DNA from: Brachypodium distachyon
Lineage: Eukaryota > Streptophyta > Magnoliopsida > Poales > Poaceae
Direction of reading: 5' to 3'
NCBI RefSeq assembly: GCF_000005505.3
Contig: NC_016135.3
Coordinates: 1,450,001 to 1,514,000, forward strand
Length of the DNA stretch: 64,000 nt
Positions 1 through 10,660 of this stretch are shown piece by piece (position 1 is the first letter of the stretch; each line of letters opens with the position of its first letter). The notes beneath the pieces are model-generated. The model did no database searches and had not been told where the DNA came from. It saw only the letters and a list, made by a program, of their open reading frames with translations. The position numbers were made by a program, and so were the translations under genes.

Positions 1-168
1 CCAAATGAAAACATTATGGGTTAATAAAGGATACATTAGATTTCATGAGAAATTAATACCGTACAACAATTTTCACTAATAAAACATAAATTCTAGGCAT
101 CATCGGCTCCAAACTTTTGCCATATGTGCTCCACCAAGTTATCTTTTAATCGACGATGCATCGTCCGA

Positions 169-1433
169 TCACGTATTTTCAGTGTCTGTTTGAAGTACCC
201 TAGCAAATTCTTGAACTGGACCATGACCGTATCCAGTTAATGGCACTGGGTCGATGCCCTCGTCGTAATCCAAGTCATACCGAACTTGATAGTCATCTCT
301 CTCATCCTCAACTATCATGTTGTGCAATATCACACATGCATACATGAAATCTGCTAGTGCACTTCTATCCCACAATCGTGCTGGGTTACGTATAATGGCA
401 AATCTTCGCTGCAAAACTCCAAATGCTCTTTCCACATCTTTTCTTGCTGATTCTGGATGTTGTGTAAATCTCTTATCTTTCTCACACTGCGGCAGGGGGA
501 TTGTTTTCATTAATGTAGCCCACTCTGGATAAATACCATCTGCAAGATAGTAGCCCTTCTTGTACACATTTGCATTGACAGTAAACTCTACTTCAAGAGC
601 TCTCCCTTGCAGTAATTGTGTGAACAAAGTTGACTGATTTAACACATTTATGTCATTGTTAGACCCTGCCACACCAAAATATGCATGCCAAATCTAAAGA
701 TCATGTGAGGCAACAGCTTCTAGCATAATGGTGGATGCTCCAATATCACCACGAGTAAATTGTCTCTTCCAAGCAGTTGGGCACCTTTCCCACTCCCAAT
801 GCATACAATCTATACTTCCTAACATGCCAGGGAAACCTCGATTCTCGCCAACATGAAGTGTATAGTGTCTTCACTAGTGGGTCTTCTTAGATATTCTTCA
901 CCAAAATTCTTCCTCACACCTCTCGCAAACTTGGTCAAGACTTCAATGGTTGTGCTTGCAGCAATTCTCAGATTTTCATCTAGACTATCAACAGGGCAGC
1001 CATAGGCTAGCAGGCGCATGGCTGCAGTGCATTTTTGGTGTGGCGAATGACCAGGCTTGCCAAATGCATCAAACCTTTGGCAAAAATAAGGAGACCACTC
1101 GCTAAGTGTTTGTAAAATGCGAAGAAATACATGCTTCCTCATACGATACCTTCGGCGGAATTGCTTGTCCATGTAAACTGGGTTGTCGTCGAAGTAGTCA
1201 GCCATCAAGCGGAAGTGTCCAGCTTCACGGTTTCTTTGTATGTGCCGTCGAGATTGAGCTGCAGCTTCATTTTGTTGTGCCTCGGCCTGAGCTAAAATCT
1301 GAGCCTCTATCTCAGCCTCAACTAGGTCATTGATGAAGTCCCAAACAATCTCATCGACATATGCTGCAATGGTGCTATCTTCTGAGTTCTGAGAATTAGA
1401 ATCTGTATGTGTAGTATCTGAATGTGTAGCCAT
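169..1433 (-). pseudogene. PIF/Harbinger DDE transposase (HARBI1/ALP1-like nuclease), broken
   Basis: In intact elements this nuclease cuts at the transposon ends. Translation from ATG 1433-1431 gives the usual N-terminal part (RRYRMRKHVFLRIL, then HQKCTAAMRLLAYGCPVDSLDE). After a frameshift near 845-855 the next frame carries RGFPGMLGSIDCMHWEWERCP, which holds the first catalytic Asp. An in-frame TAG near 697 replaces the Trp expected before IWHAYFG. The remainder has the second Asp (YYLADGIYPEW) and the catalytic Glu (VERAFGVLQRRF), then VILHNMIVEDERDD. All three DDE residues therefore survive, but one frameshift and one nonsense codon prevent a full product. Family assignment is firm; closeness to transposase-derived host proteins such as ALP1 was not tested. 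Confidence 0.87.
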
Positions 1434-1480
1434 TTTTTGTGTGAAAGCTAAGTACAAATATGTATGGAAGGACTATAGGT

Positions 1481-1700
1481 CTTGAATGAGGAGAAGAGAG
1501 GAGTGGACTTCTGGATGAAACAAGAGCAGAGTTGTGAATGAAGGAGAAGAGAGGAGTGGAGTTCTGAATGAAGGAGGAGAAGAGAGCAGTAGAGTTCTGA
1601 ATGAAACATGCAAGTTCCAACGCCAAGTTTCTTTTTTTATTGTTCTTTTCCAACGGCTAGTTTCTTTTCTTATTGCAAAACTCCAACGGCTAGTTTCTTT
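1481..1700. repeat. Short imperfect direct repeats between the two Harbinger ORFs
   Basis: A purine-rich unit containing AGAAGAGAGGAGTGGA, with GAATGAAGGAG nearby, recurs several times at 1481-1605. Next come three copies of a unit containing CCAACGGCTAGTTTCTTT (first copy CCAACGCCAAGTTTC) at 1617-1700. They lie in the spacer upstream of the transposase. Confidence 0.5.
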
Positions 1701-1924
1701 ACTGAACATTATATCCAACAAGTTCAGCAGCTGCCTTTATATCTAACAAGTATTTATTTTCTTAAATAACAGGAAAGATGACATAAGGATTCATTGACGA
1801 ATTGAAGATACATAATGAAGGATTACATCAGTAGGTAAGAACTCAACTAGTTGCTACATGATGAAGGATTACATAATGAGCTAAAATAACACAATATTGC
1901 TAAATCTGAATCTATCCTTGGAAA

Positions 1925-2970
1925 TCAATCTAACTTGTTGCACAAATTCTCCACCATCTTTTCATGTCGCTGCATTTGCGCATCGTTGAATCCTGAAGTG
2001 TCAACTTTCAGCAGCTCCATATATATGTTGAATATATCAACCTTTGTTCTTTCTTTTCTTGCTTTAGCCATTTCTTTTTTTGCTTCAGCCATTTCTTTGT
2101 CTGCCCCTGCCTTCACTGTTGTTGCTTCAGCCCATTTTTCTAGTGCAGCTTATTTACGACCATGCCCTTCACGCAATAACTCAGAGCTCTCTTCTGATAT
2201 ATGAAATGGCACAAAATCTGGAATGTCTTTTGCTTTTGCTTTAACTTTTCCTTTCAATTTCCTCGCCTCCTTTGCAGCTTTTGTTCCTTGAGGACATGGT
2301 TCACAAACTCTGTCTGTTCCTTCACTGTCGGCCGTTGAGGATGACGTGTAAGCACCACTTGCGTCCAATTTGTGTCTCTTCCCTCCCAGATCCTCTTCCA
2401 TGTAGAGATTACGCCATTTGGGCTCTTCCTTCACTACCCTCCACCAATACTCTAAAGCAAAGGGTCTCTTAACTTGCTTTCTTTGCTTTCTTTGCTATCT
2501 TTGCTTTCTTCATGCACAACTTCATGCATATTCCTTTGTGCTGCGGACATTGGAGATGCGGAGTCGACCGACGACAATGAAAAGCCTGCTCCGTAGGCCC
2601 CAAAGAAGATGCCGGATTCGACCGGCTATGCTGAAACGCCTGCTCCGTAAGCTCCAAAGAAGCCACTGGACTCGACCGGCGACGATGAATGCCCAGCTTG
2701 ACTTCCGTAGGTAGGTGTGGGTGGCCAACTGGATTGGTATGGAACTTGCATATTTCCTAGGTTGTATGAAGGAGGCTAGTGGTGCTGACCAAATGGATTT
2801 ATGCTTGGATGGTGTGGATGCAGATTGGAGGGATATTGAGAGGATGCAAGCAGGTTCCTGGCAACAGCTTGAAGGTGTTGTTGGTATAGGCTATTTTGAT
2901 TTTCTGGATCTGCACTTGTCATTGCAGAGCTTAACATGGCTGTGAAATTTGGTGGGAGATTGGGCTCCAT
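1925..2970 (-). pseudogene. PIF/Harbinger ORF1 (Myb/SANT-like accessory protein), degraded
   Basis: Plant PIF/Harbinger elements encode a second protein that helps the nuclease bind DNA. Three minus-strand pieces fit it. The N-terminal piece (2970-2776) starts MEPNLPPNF and is Asn/Gln/Pro-rich. A middle piece has FALEYWWRVVKEEPKWRN (around 2460-2395), which resembles the start of the NAM-associated C-terminal region. A Lys/Ala-rich stretch (GTKAAKEARKLKGKVKAKAK) follows, then a charged helix ending 1925. The Myb/SANT core expected between the first two pieces is missing or replaced by two imperfect copies of a roughly 60-bp GC-rich unit (2560-2690), and the frame changes around 2470. Assignment rests on position upstream of the nuclease and on these short matches. 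Confidence 0.58.
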
Positions 2971-3317
2971 TTTTTCTTGGTGTTGTTTGTGATCTCTGCT
3001 TGTGTGTGTATATATATCTCAAAGTTTGCCAACGGCTAGCAGCTGAAGCAGCAACGAAGCAATGGGTGTTTGAAAGCGGGAAGAAGGAAAGGAGCAAGCG
3101 AAGGAAGCCGTTGGCTAGGTGCTGGGCGCTGGCCAGCTTTGGTTGGGGCCCACCAAAGTCAACAATAGTTGTATACGGTCTTGGAGCCGTGGCAAGTAGT
3201 TGCGTCGCGTCCAAGGGATTTTTCTTAGCTTAGCTTGCTGCAATGGTTAGACTCAGTGCTAAGACTTCTTAGCACCTTCTTAGCACCAGGTTTTGACCAA
3301 CATTGGGGTTGCTCTTA

Positions 3318-5450
3318 AAAGCATCGACCTGGTGATAGTAGGGGCGGCGATTCGAGGAGGGACAGCCTGACAGGGAGGTCGGGGCGTTGCTATGTCCCCA
3401 GATCTGGTCTGTAGCGGGAAAGTAGGACCAGAGCAAGGGAAGAACAGCAGATAGAGCAGAGGTAGTGTGAGGTTATTTCTGTCCTACCACCGTGAGTCAA
3501 ACTTCGATGTCTGAGCATATTTATCAGGTATTGGCCTCATTAGAAGAAAATAGAAAAATAAGAACTTTAGACATAATTAGTGGATTACAGATGGAAATAG
3601 AAAAAAAACTAAGGTGATGGTACCTGAATCCTGCAAGCAACATCTCCCTTCAAATTTTAACTGAACTGGAAAGACAGAGTGAAATTTAGTTCCAAAGCAT
3701 TAGACCATGCTCGTGTAGTGTTTGCCTGCAAACAAAAACTTGATTAGTATATTTAGGCCCATATAAATTCGACTCAACTAAAATCTTTTGCCTGGAACAT
3801 AAAGTACATTGAAAAGGTTGATCTACAGCGCTGAAACAGAAATCTTGACACACTATTTTATGCTTTGTACTTATATTTGTAGGAAAAAATCCTCTAATTT
3901 AGGCTAAAGCATTACATACGAGAAAGTATTGGTAGCTTAATGAAGGATAGTATGCGGCAACGATTGCAGCATATGTTGGCACTACCAGCATTCCAACCAT
4001 GCAAAAGTAACAATAAATTGGATGGTCAAAGCTTATAACATTTTGCACGATAAAAGATTAAAATCAGTGAACACAGCGCCAAAGCTTAATGACAGATAAC
4101 ACTGCAAGTGTTCGTAAAATGGACACTAAGATAATCTTTTACTTCAAGAATGCGACATCATGGACGTACTGTTCAGAAAATTTATTTCAGATCCAAAATG
4201 TATTACCTAAAAGACTCACATTAATGACTGCAGGGCTGCTGGACTTGTAGCCATGATCAAATTTTATGTGACCCACAAGTTTCACAAACTGTTGGGAAAC
4301 AAGGTATCAACAATAAATTTACAACAGTTATTGAATATAAAAAATTCTAACAAAAGGACAGGCACATAAGCCCCAATTATCTTGTTCTGCACAGAGGAAT
4401 CGCTCCAGCTCATCCTCTGAGAATACGAAGTGTACTTAGTGGAAATACTTGCAATACACATTATGAGCCCATGGCCACGATAAAATGAATATATCAAATG
4501 CACTGGCAGCAAAATATAACACCAGAGAAGAGTGAACATTACAAACTGAACGTGTAGTCCACATTGATTAGTTTTTTTTTTCAAACATGCGGGAAAAGTT
4601 ATCTCAATTTAATTAAGCCAAAAGGAGTAGTTTCACGAGTTAAAAATCAAAACAAAGGGACCACACTAACGCCTAAATGCCTCTGAACCGACAACCGCGT
4701 TAGCCAGCAAAGAGGAGAGGGATAGAGGGTCCTTGCAAAGAGTAAATATGAGTATTCACTATTTAGCCTTGCTTAATACGGAGTAGTTCTTTGTAAACAA
4801 TCGTTCTTGTGCAATCTGTCAACTGAAATTCGTGGTGTGTTTCAACTACTAAAAAAGACGTGGAATACTGGAGTTCAAAAATGATACTGAAAAAGCATGT
4901 GAAAGTGATCATAGGATTTGATTGTCCCGAAATGTGCCATCGAGAAGCTGCATATCAGTCCAATAAATAACAAAAGAGTCGAGAAGACAAAAGAGTTACT
5001 AAAATGTTCATAAAGTTATAATCAAATAACTTGAAATTGAGTGTGAAATAGCTACAAGATTTTTATTTATAGAGTGATAATTTTATTGAAGGACATGACC
5101 CAAAGATTTCCACACATTTTACAGACTACAAAATTATAAATCACAACATGATATTCTTTTATTTCAAAATACCACACCAGATTGCGAGAAGACTCATGAG
5201 TGACAAGGAAGCGTATACTCCCAAGGGCCCATCGATGGAATGAAATCTCAATCAATACAGTGACACATTGAGGAGGAAATCTCAATCTCAATCAATGCTT
5301 CGATAAATTCCTTTCACATGATAGCTGCTCCGGATAGGAACTGCTTCGGTCTCATACCAACTCAAATGCAAAACTCAAGTCAGATTGAGAAATTTTGCAT
5401 CAACGAATATGCCGCACTTCATCAGCTATGACCAAATGACAGAACTCAGG
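3318..5450. other. AT-rich intergenic stretch, no gene recognised
   Basis: No long open frame, known domain or transposon terminus was recognised. Short frames on the minus strand (for example 4282-4584) lack codon structure or family resemblance. The stretch could hold introns of the poorly supported minus-strand gene suggested by the exon at 5470-5545. Confidence 0.4.
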
Positions 5451-5469
5451 TAATCAACAGCAGACTCAC

Positions 5470-5545
5470 CGACAGACTCGTCGCCAAGAAATCGCTCCAG
5501 CTTGACAACAAGCAATATGGGCATCTCGAACGCCGCATCCCCCAT
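5470..5545 (-). CDS. Possible first coding exon of an unknown minus-strand gene
   Basis: From ATG 5545-5543 the minus strand reads MGDAAFEMPILLVV followed by KLERFLGDESV, and is followed directly by a good splice donor (GTGAGT, 5469-5464). The GC-rich island just upstream (5585-6165) would suit a promoter and 5' leader. I do not recognise the peptide and could not find a matching next exon. It may be a decayed gene fragment or chance. Confidence 0.28.
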
Positions 5546-5584
5546 CTGCACAAGCAACCGGCAAGCCCCATGAGGATCACATGT

Positions 5585-6165
5585 TTACCACCGGAATAAG
5601 CCATGCACCTTGCGTGCTGAATATGCAGGACGGCATGCGGAAGGAACGATGAGATGCGGCAGCGGCAGTGGCACCACCTCGTGCCGTCGGAGAGGCAGAC
5701 GCATCACGATGCGACGACGCGTCCCGACAAACGAAGGAAGGATGTCCGCGGCGCTCCCGGTCGAGGACGGCGCCGCCGCCGCCTGCGTAGTTCCAGCGCG
5801 AAGGGGAGCGCTGCGGCGGGGCCGTCCTCGACCGGGAGCGCAGCGGAGGCCATGGATCTGGTCGGGGAGCGTCGAGACGGTGGAGATCTCGTCCGTCGGC
5901 ATCGGCGCTGGCGGTGGAGTCCGGCGGCGGCGGCCCCTCCCTCTCCTGTCGTTGGCTCTCTGAGAGGGCGATGGGGAGAGAGACAGAAGGCGGCGAGGCA
6001 GGGAGTGGAGAGAGGGGGCGAGGCAGGGAGAGGAGAGAGGGGCGCGCAACTGCGGACGGGGAATGACGGAAGTCTGGAGCTAAAATCGCGGGATTTGTTT
6101 TTTTGTGACCATGGTTTCTGCGATTGTGCGGGGATGGGACGAGGTGTGCGGGAATTGGGATGGGC
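5585..6165. other. GC-rich island sharing a module with 28.96-29.10 kb
   Basis: Strongly GC-rich, with open frames on both strands that are low-complexity Arg/Pro/Ala/Ser and look like compositional artefacts. About 100 bp around 5875-5965 (GTGGAGATCTCGTCCGTCGG and the following bases to TGTCGTTGGCTCTCT) recur with few changes near 29010-29095 in the same orientation. It may be a promoter/5' leader of a minus-strand gene or part of a gene-capturing transposon. Confidence 0.4.
5751..5841. repeat. Perfect 21-bp GC-rich inverted repeat (hairpin)
   Basis: The left arm 5751-5771 (GCGCTCCCGGTCGAGGACGG plus C) is the exact reverse complement of 5821-5841. The stem extends several more bases outward with one mismatch. 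The 49-bp spacer is itself GC-rich and partly self-complementary (GCCGCC against GGCGGGGC). Confidence 0.75.
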
Positions 6166-6416
6166 GGGGTGACGGACGGACCGACGGACGACGTAAGTAC
6201 CAAACTCGAAATTAAATAGCAGTAAAAATTGTCTAGTAATGACACAGAATTAAACTCCCAAACAAGTCGCGAATTTCGAAAGGGCCGAGCGAAGTTATTT
6301 ACGGGCCTGGGCCTCTGACTTACACCTCCGTTGAGATGAAAAGTGGGCTTTCAAACTAGGCCCAAGTTTAGTCTTGCATTTAAACTCTGAACATGACAAA
6401 TCAGATGTACACATCA

Positions 6417-7425
6417 TCTAAACCTATCTAAAAAATACGGACCGTTTCTTTCACCACGCGTTTTTGTCGTCTGTCAAGCTTTCTTTCCTCGCCTCGCCCG
6501 ATCCCTCGCCCACGCCTCACGCACTAAGCAAGACACGCACGCGCTTGAGCAGGAGCCTGACGCCGCAGCCGGGGACAGGGCCACCTCGAACCTGGCCAGC
6601 ACGAGCGCCAGCAGCACACGATCGAAAGTCCAACATGATGCATTGCATGTATGACCACTATATATCGATCAGTTAAATTACCTGTTTCATCCTCTGGAGG
6701 GAAGAGGAGTCGGCTGGTGTCCTACTAAGCCGGCTGGCCCATTACCTATACCGAATCTATCCATATCTATATCTATATACCAATCTAAAAAGTACGGACC
6801 GTTTCACCTTTTTTCCTTCCTTTTTTTCGTTAAGCCCCCGAGACCCATCTCGTCCGCCCGCATGCAAACCACTCCTTCGTCCGCTTCAGACAGTCGAGCT
6901 CCCCTGCAGCATATGGTCCAGCATGCGATGCCTCATTCCATCCGAGAGCTGGCGGCTCTGGCCTACAACCTCCATCTTGTTAGACACCGTTTAATTTTAG
7001 AGAAAACAAGGGAATCGGTTCGTTCTCTCAGCGCTCATCCCCGGTGTGTTGATCTGGGCCAACGGGAGCTGCTACGACAACGCGCGCTAAGGCGGTTCAG
7101 CCGTGATTATGGGGGATGATTGAGGAGGGGAAAAGAAAGGGAAGGGCCGTGGGATATGGTTCAGAGCACCTGGACGGGTCACGGGCCGAGGAGGCATCGT
7201 CGAGGGCGGAGATTGCGGCGGCCGGCGCGTGTGTGTGCTGCTTTTGGCACGAGAAGGAAGACGGGCACGAGCGCTCGTGCGGGCAGGGGCTGAGCGCTCT
7301 CGAGGAAGTTGGCCGAAGAGGGAGAACGGGTACGTGTGGCCTAAGAGGTAAAAAGGAAAAAGTAAAAAAAAAAAAGACCCAAAAGTGACTTGCCTGGCCG
7401 TGGCAGCGCACGGGCATTCTGCTAG
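6417..7425. mobile_element. Non-autonomous Helitron
   Basis: The 3' end has the Helitron pattern: a GC hairpin (CCGTGGCAGCGCACGG, 7399-7414), then GCATTCTGCTAG, then host T (7426). The 5' end begins TCTAAACCTATC after host A (6416). Insertion between A and T without target duplication is confirmed internally: the related sequence at 8331-8735 has the flanks joined (GATGTACATCCTTGAGTCAT) with no insert. A second Helitron-like 5' start (CCAATCTAAAAAGTACGGAC) occurs at about 6779, so this may be one Helitron inside another or an end duplication. No Rep/helicase gene is present. 6862-7416 is GC-rich filler with no recognised captured gene. Confidence 0.8.
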
Positions 7426-7616
7426 TTCAGTCATATATTTCTTCAAGATGGACGGAATGAACATTTCCGATCCGCATGCTCAGAAAAGACGAAAGGCTGG
7501 CTTTAATTTGGGAGATGGAACTCATTACATGGTTAATTGAAAGAAAAATCAGCAAGAAAAAAAGAGGTGGGCAATGGACACCACATCCCGTACATGAACT
7601 TCATCCATTGGCGGGT

Positions 7617-7655
7617 TCACGATGAACTGGCCGGGGCAAGCCTAAGATCGACGCC
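7617..7655 (-). pseudogene. C-terminal remnant of duplicated C2H2 zinc-finger gene
   Basis: Minus-strand codons here encode [10 protein letters not shown] and a stop, matching the end of the intact neighbour (8703-9278), which ends [12 protein letters not shown]. Upstream of these codons (7656-8040) the sequence is unrelated GC-rich DNA, so only the last few codons and the 3' flank of the gene were copied or survive. Confidence 0.6.
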
Positions 7656-8040
7656 GACCAGCGCCTCCCGCGCAACACACGACGAACTCGCGGCCACCAT
7701 CCTCAGATCTGTGCGAGAGGCATAAAATCCTGTGCCCCAGCACACGAGCCAGCCCCGCCGCAGCAAGCTGACGAGGAAGAAGGCCGCTGCTGCGCCCCGG
7801 AGCCGCCACTCCGGCTTCCCACGCCGGAGATCCAGCCGCCACCGCCCAGATCGACGCCAACCGGTAATGCGCGCCTCGCGTGAAACCCCGCACCACCTTC
7901 GGTAGTGGGGCCCGCCGCCGCCACGGCAAGGCCGGTGGCAACGGCGGCAAGGGGAGATCGAGACGGGGGAGTTGGGCGTCGACGGGGAATCGCCCCCGGT
8001 GTCGCCTGGGTGCGACACGGGAGGCCTAGACAATGGCTGG

Positions 8041-8330
8041 GATAATGAATGACATTGGCGGAGCTACCGCCGAGCCACCCCGGGCAGTTGCCCAGGCTCC
8101 ACAGGTGGACTCCCTTTAAATTGAAGTAAGGATGCTGATTAAATTAGGAATTTGTACGGGCAAACTTAGTTTAGAGGAAATGGCACACAGTCTGCCCAGG
8201 CTGCAATAATCGGCTAGCTCCTGCACTGATGAATGATTACCACCCTACATTATGAAAAAAAGTGTCGTGGTAACAATTACCAGGCTCGTAAGTACATGTG
8301 CACCTCGGTTGTAACTTGTAACTGGTAACT
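8041..8330. other. Spacer between duplicated copies, nothing recognised
   Basis: No coding frame or transposon terminus recognised. It separates the truncated zinc-finger copy from the second repeat copy. Confidence 0.4.
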
Positions 8331-8702
8331 TATTTGACACAAAATTAAACTCCCGAACAGGCCGCGAATTTTGGAAGGGTCGAGCGAAGTTATTTACGGG
8401 CCTGGGCCTGTAATTTACACCTCTGTCGAGATGAAAAGTGGGCTTCCAAACTGGGCCCAAATTTAGTCTGACATTTAAACTGTGAATATGATAAATCAGA
8501 TGTACATCCTTGAGTCATTTCTTCAACATGGACGGAATGAACATATCCGATCCTCACGCGAAGGAAAGACGAAAACCCGGCTTTAATTTGGGAGATGCAA
8601 CTCATTACATGGTTAATTCAAAGAAATCATCAAGAAAAAAAAAAGAGGTGGGCAATGGACACCACATCCCGTACATGAACTTCGTCCATTGGCGAAGTGG
8701 GT

Positions 8703-9278
8703 TCACGACGAACTGGCCGGGGCAAGCCTAAGCCGAAGGTCCAGCCCCATCTCGTCCTCGGCGCCATCATCATCCCCCGGAGTGCACAAAAATACACCAC
8801 CCCCGGCGCCGGCGCCGGCGCGGGCGTGGTTTATGGGCTGCCGCTGGGCATGGAAGAAGGTTGCTGGCTGCTGGCGCGCGAGATAAACCCATCTGTGGAC
8901 GGCAGCGGGGTTGTCATAGGCCGCTGCTGGCGACCCCAAAGCAATCACGGCGTTCCCCGGCATTTCCTGCCGGCGCTGGAGCTGGAGCTGGAGCTTGAGC
9001 TGCTGCCGTTCCTTCTTGTGCGCGTTCTGGTGGCCGCCCAGCGCCTGCGAGTTGCCGAACTCGCGGCAGCAATACTGGCACTCGAACCTTCTGCTGCTGC
9101 TGCCGCGCCCTTGGGTCTCCGCCACGTCCTCGTTGCCGTTGTTGTTGGTGGCCACCGCCGCCGCCGCCTCGAGCTCGTAGCCGAAGATCCTTAGTGACGA
9201 CGGCGATGAGGAAGAGGAGCTTGCATTCACCGTGATCTTGGCCGGCTTGTGCTCAATTTGCATCTGCAAGCCCTCCAT
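8703..9278 (-). CDS. Single C2H2 zinc-finger regulator with EAR motif (ZFP5/6/8-GIS-like)
   Basis: An intronless 191-residue frame from ATG 9278. One plant C2H2 finger lies at about residues 65-85: [10 protein letters not shown], with the plant-specific QALGGH helix ([12 protein letters not shown]) and a following KKERQQ. The C terminus has a DLRLRL (LxLxL) EAR motif, the usual mark of a repressor that recruits TOPLESS-type co-repressors. The single CxYCC finger plus C-terminal EAR is the layout of the ZFP5/ZFP6/ZFP8/GIS group, nuclear factors linked in Arabidopsis to trichome and hormone responses; that role is not shown here. A Gln/Leu-rich stretch and an Ala/Gly run follow the finger. The 3' flank exists as a second, truncated copy at 6.2-7.7 kb. 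The frame is intact and looks functional. Confidence 0.88.
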   Translation of the reverse strand: MEGLQMQIEHKPAKITVNASSSSSSPSSLRIFGYELEAAAAVATNNNGNEDVAETQGRGSSSRRFECQYCCREFGNSQALGGHQNAHKKERQQLKLQLQLQRRQEMPGNAVIALGSPAAAYDNPAAVHRWVYLARQQPATFFHAQRQPINHARAGAGAGGGVFLCTPGDDDGAEDEMGLDLRLRLAPASSS

Positions 9279-10126
9279 GGATGATAGGCCTAGCTATTAA
9301 TTGCTAATTCCTTGGACACTTCGATGATCTTAAGGTGTTGTGTTTAATGTGGTAGTTTGTCTTTCTCGGTCAAGTGTTAGCAGTGCTATGCGTGAGGTTA
9401 TCTACTTATTATGTAGAGAGGGAATTAAGTCGTACCTGCGTGGAGAAATTAAACGCATATGCATGCATGGATGGGTTGGGAAGAATAATTATAATTCAAC
9501 GAGTTTGTTCTGCTGCTTCTTTGAAAAGCATATATACATGCATGAGAAGATGAATTAGGTAGAGGTATAAGGTAGGTGAACTTGCATGGAGAAAAGACGG
9601 TCACACGCAACGCAATCTTCCGGCCGGCCGGTTAAACCCAAGTACGTGCGCGTTTCTAGAACAGGACGCACGACACGATACTTGTACGGAAAGCTGACGG
9701 AAGGCTTTCGGGGATGCCATTCTCGTACCGCTTAGCTCGACCGATTTGATAGGAGGGTCTACACTACACGACATGCGCTCAGGCACGAGATTACACATTA
9801 GTAGCGAAGTGACCGTGCGATTGCTACGGAAAATAAAATATAAATACAAAAGATAAAATCAATATCATAAAAATAAGACCTAGCTAGTCTTCTTCTTTCT
9901 TTTCTCCTTTTCAATATTATTTAACCGAAGACATGTGACAACAACGTTCATACAACGCGGAATGAAGGTGAAAATAAGATCTTGTGAAAGCAAGTAAATT
10001 ATTGTAGGCTGCAAATTATAATTGGCGCAAAAGTAAAAAATCCAACTAATTATAAAGAATCATGTTTATCTTCCAAAACTTACAATACATTTCATGTTTA
10101 TATTATAACTAATTATGACATGCACC
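9279..10126. other. Upstream region of the zinc-finger gene
   Basis: No coding frame. A TATATA run at 9532-9537 lies about 255 bp before the start codon on the minus strand and could be the core promoter, but nothing else fixes the transcription start. Confidence 0.35.
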
Positions 10127-10139
10127 TAACACTACGCCA

Positions 10140-10660
10140 GAATGGGTTACTGGCGCACGAGCTCCAGTGGCGATACAGCTGGTCCAAAAAATTCACCGCC
10201 ACTGGACGTCGTTGTAGAAATCCAAAACGAATACCAGTGGCGGTGATCAACCACCGCCACTGCTAGTGGAGCACTGGTGGCGGTGAAATCACTCGCACGA
10301 CAGCACCGCCACCGGTGCTCTAGCACCCGTGGCGGCGTGCTCTAGCACCCGTGGCGGCGGTCATTCACCGCCACTGGAGCTCTTTAGTAGTCACCGGCGC
10401 ACGATCACTATTGGCGGTTAAAGTGGTCGAAAAAACAAACCGTCACTGGTAAGTCGTTGGAAGAATCTGAAACGAGTACCAGTGGCGGTTAGCTTCCACC
10501 GCCGCTGTTAGTGGAGCACTAGTGGCGGTGCCAGCACTCATGCGGCTTTCATCGCCACTAGTGCTCATAGTACCATTTGCCGCATCAGTTAACCGCCACT
10601 AGTGCTCCTCAGAGATTCCCATCCCGTTTACCAGTGGCGGGCAGATTCTTTGAACTTCCA
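10140..10660. repeat. CACTA left sub-terminal repeat array
   Basis: Many direct and inverted copies of a 12-16 bp core (GCACTGGTGGCGGT, ACCGCCACTGCTAG, AGCACCCGTGGCGGCG). In CACTA elements such arrays bind the TNPA-type protein. Confidence 0.88.

Larger units (their letters stand above)
1..3314 (-). mobile_element. PIF/Harbinger transposon, 5' (right) part
   Basis: Two minus-strand open regions lie in the order usual for plant PIF/Harbinger elements: a Myb/SANT-like ORF1 remnant upstream (1925-2970) and a DDE nuclease downstream (169-1433). The right terminus appears to end at 3314: read on the minus strand it begins GAGCAACCCCAATGTTGG and is preceded by TAA (3315-3317 reads TTA), the 3-bp target preferred by this superfamily. 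The left terminus is not seen and probably lies before base 1. Both genes are broken, so this copy cannot make its own transposase. The outer boundary is inferred from one end only. Confidence 0.65.
6238..7655. repeat. Older copy of a segmental duplication (3' region of the zinc-finger gene), split by a Helitron
   Basis: 6238-6412 matches 8331-8505, and 7426-7655 matches the directly adjacent 8506-8735. The copy at 8331-8735 is the 3' end and downstream flank of the zinc-finger gene (minus strand). The copy here carries the same bases interrupted by the Helitron at 6417-7425. Its last codons still read [10 protein letters not shown] on the minus strand (7650-7617), after which similarity to the gene stops. 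Confidence 0.8.

Noticed and set aside
5654..6172. 172-codon plus-strand frame in the GC-rich island
   Set aside because: Arg/Gly-rich, overlaps an equally long frame on the other strand, and has no recognisable domain.
8697..9194. 165-codon plus-strand frame over the zinc-finger gene
   Set aside because: It is a mirror of the real minus-strand gene; only the minus strand gives the C2H2 and EAR motifs.
10140..10660. Regular short repeats resembling a CRISPR array
   Set aside because: Repeats are in both orientations with variable spacing, sit next to a CACTA terminus, and the DNA is plant nuclear.
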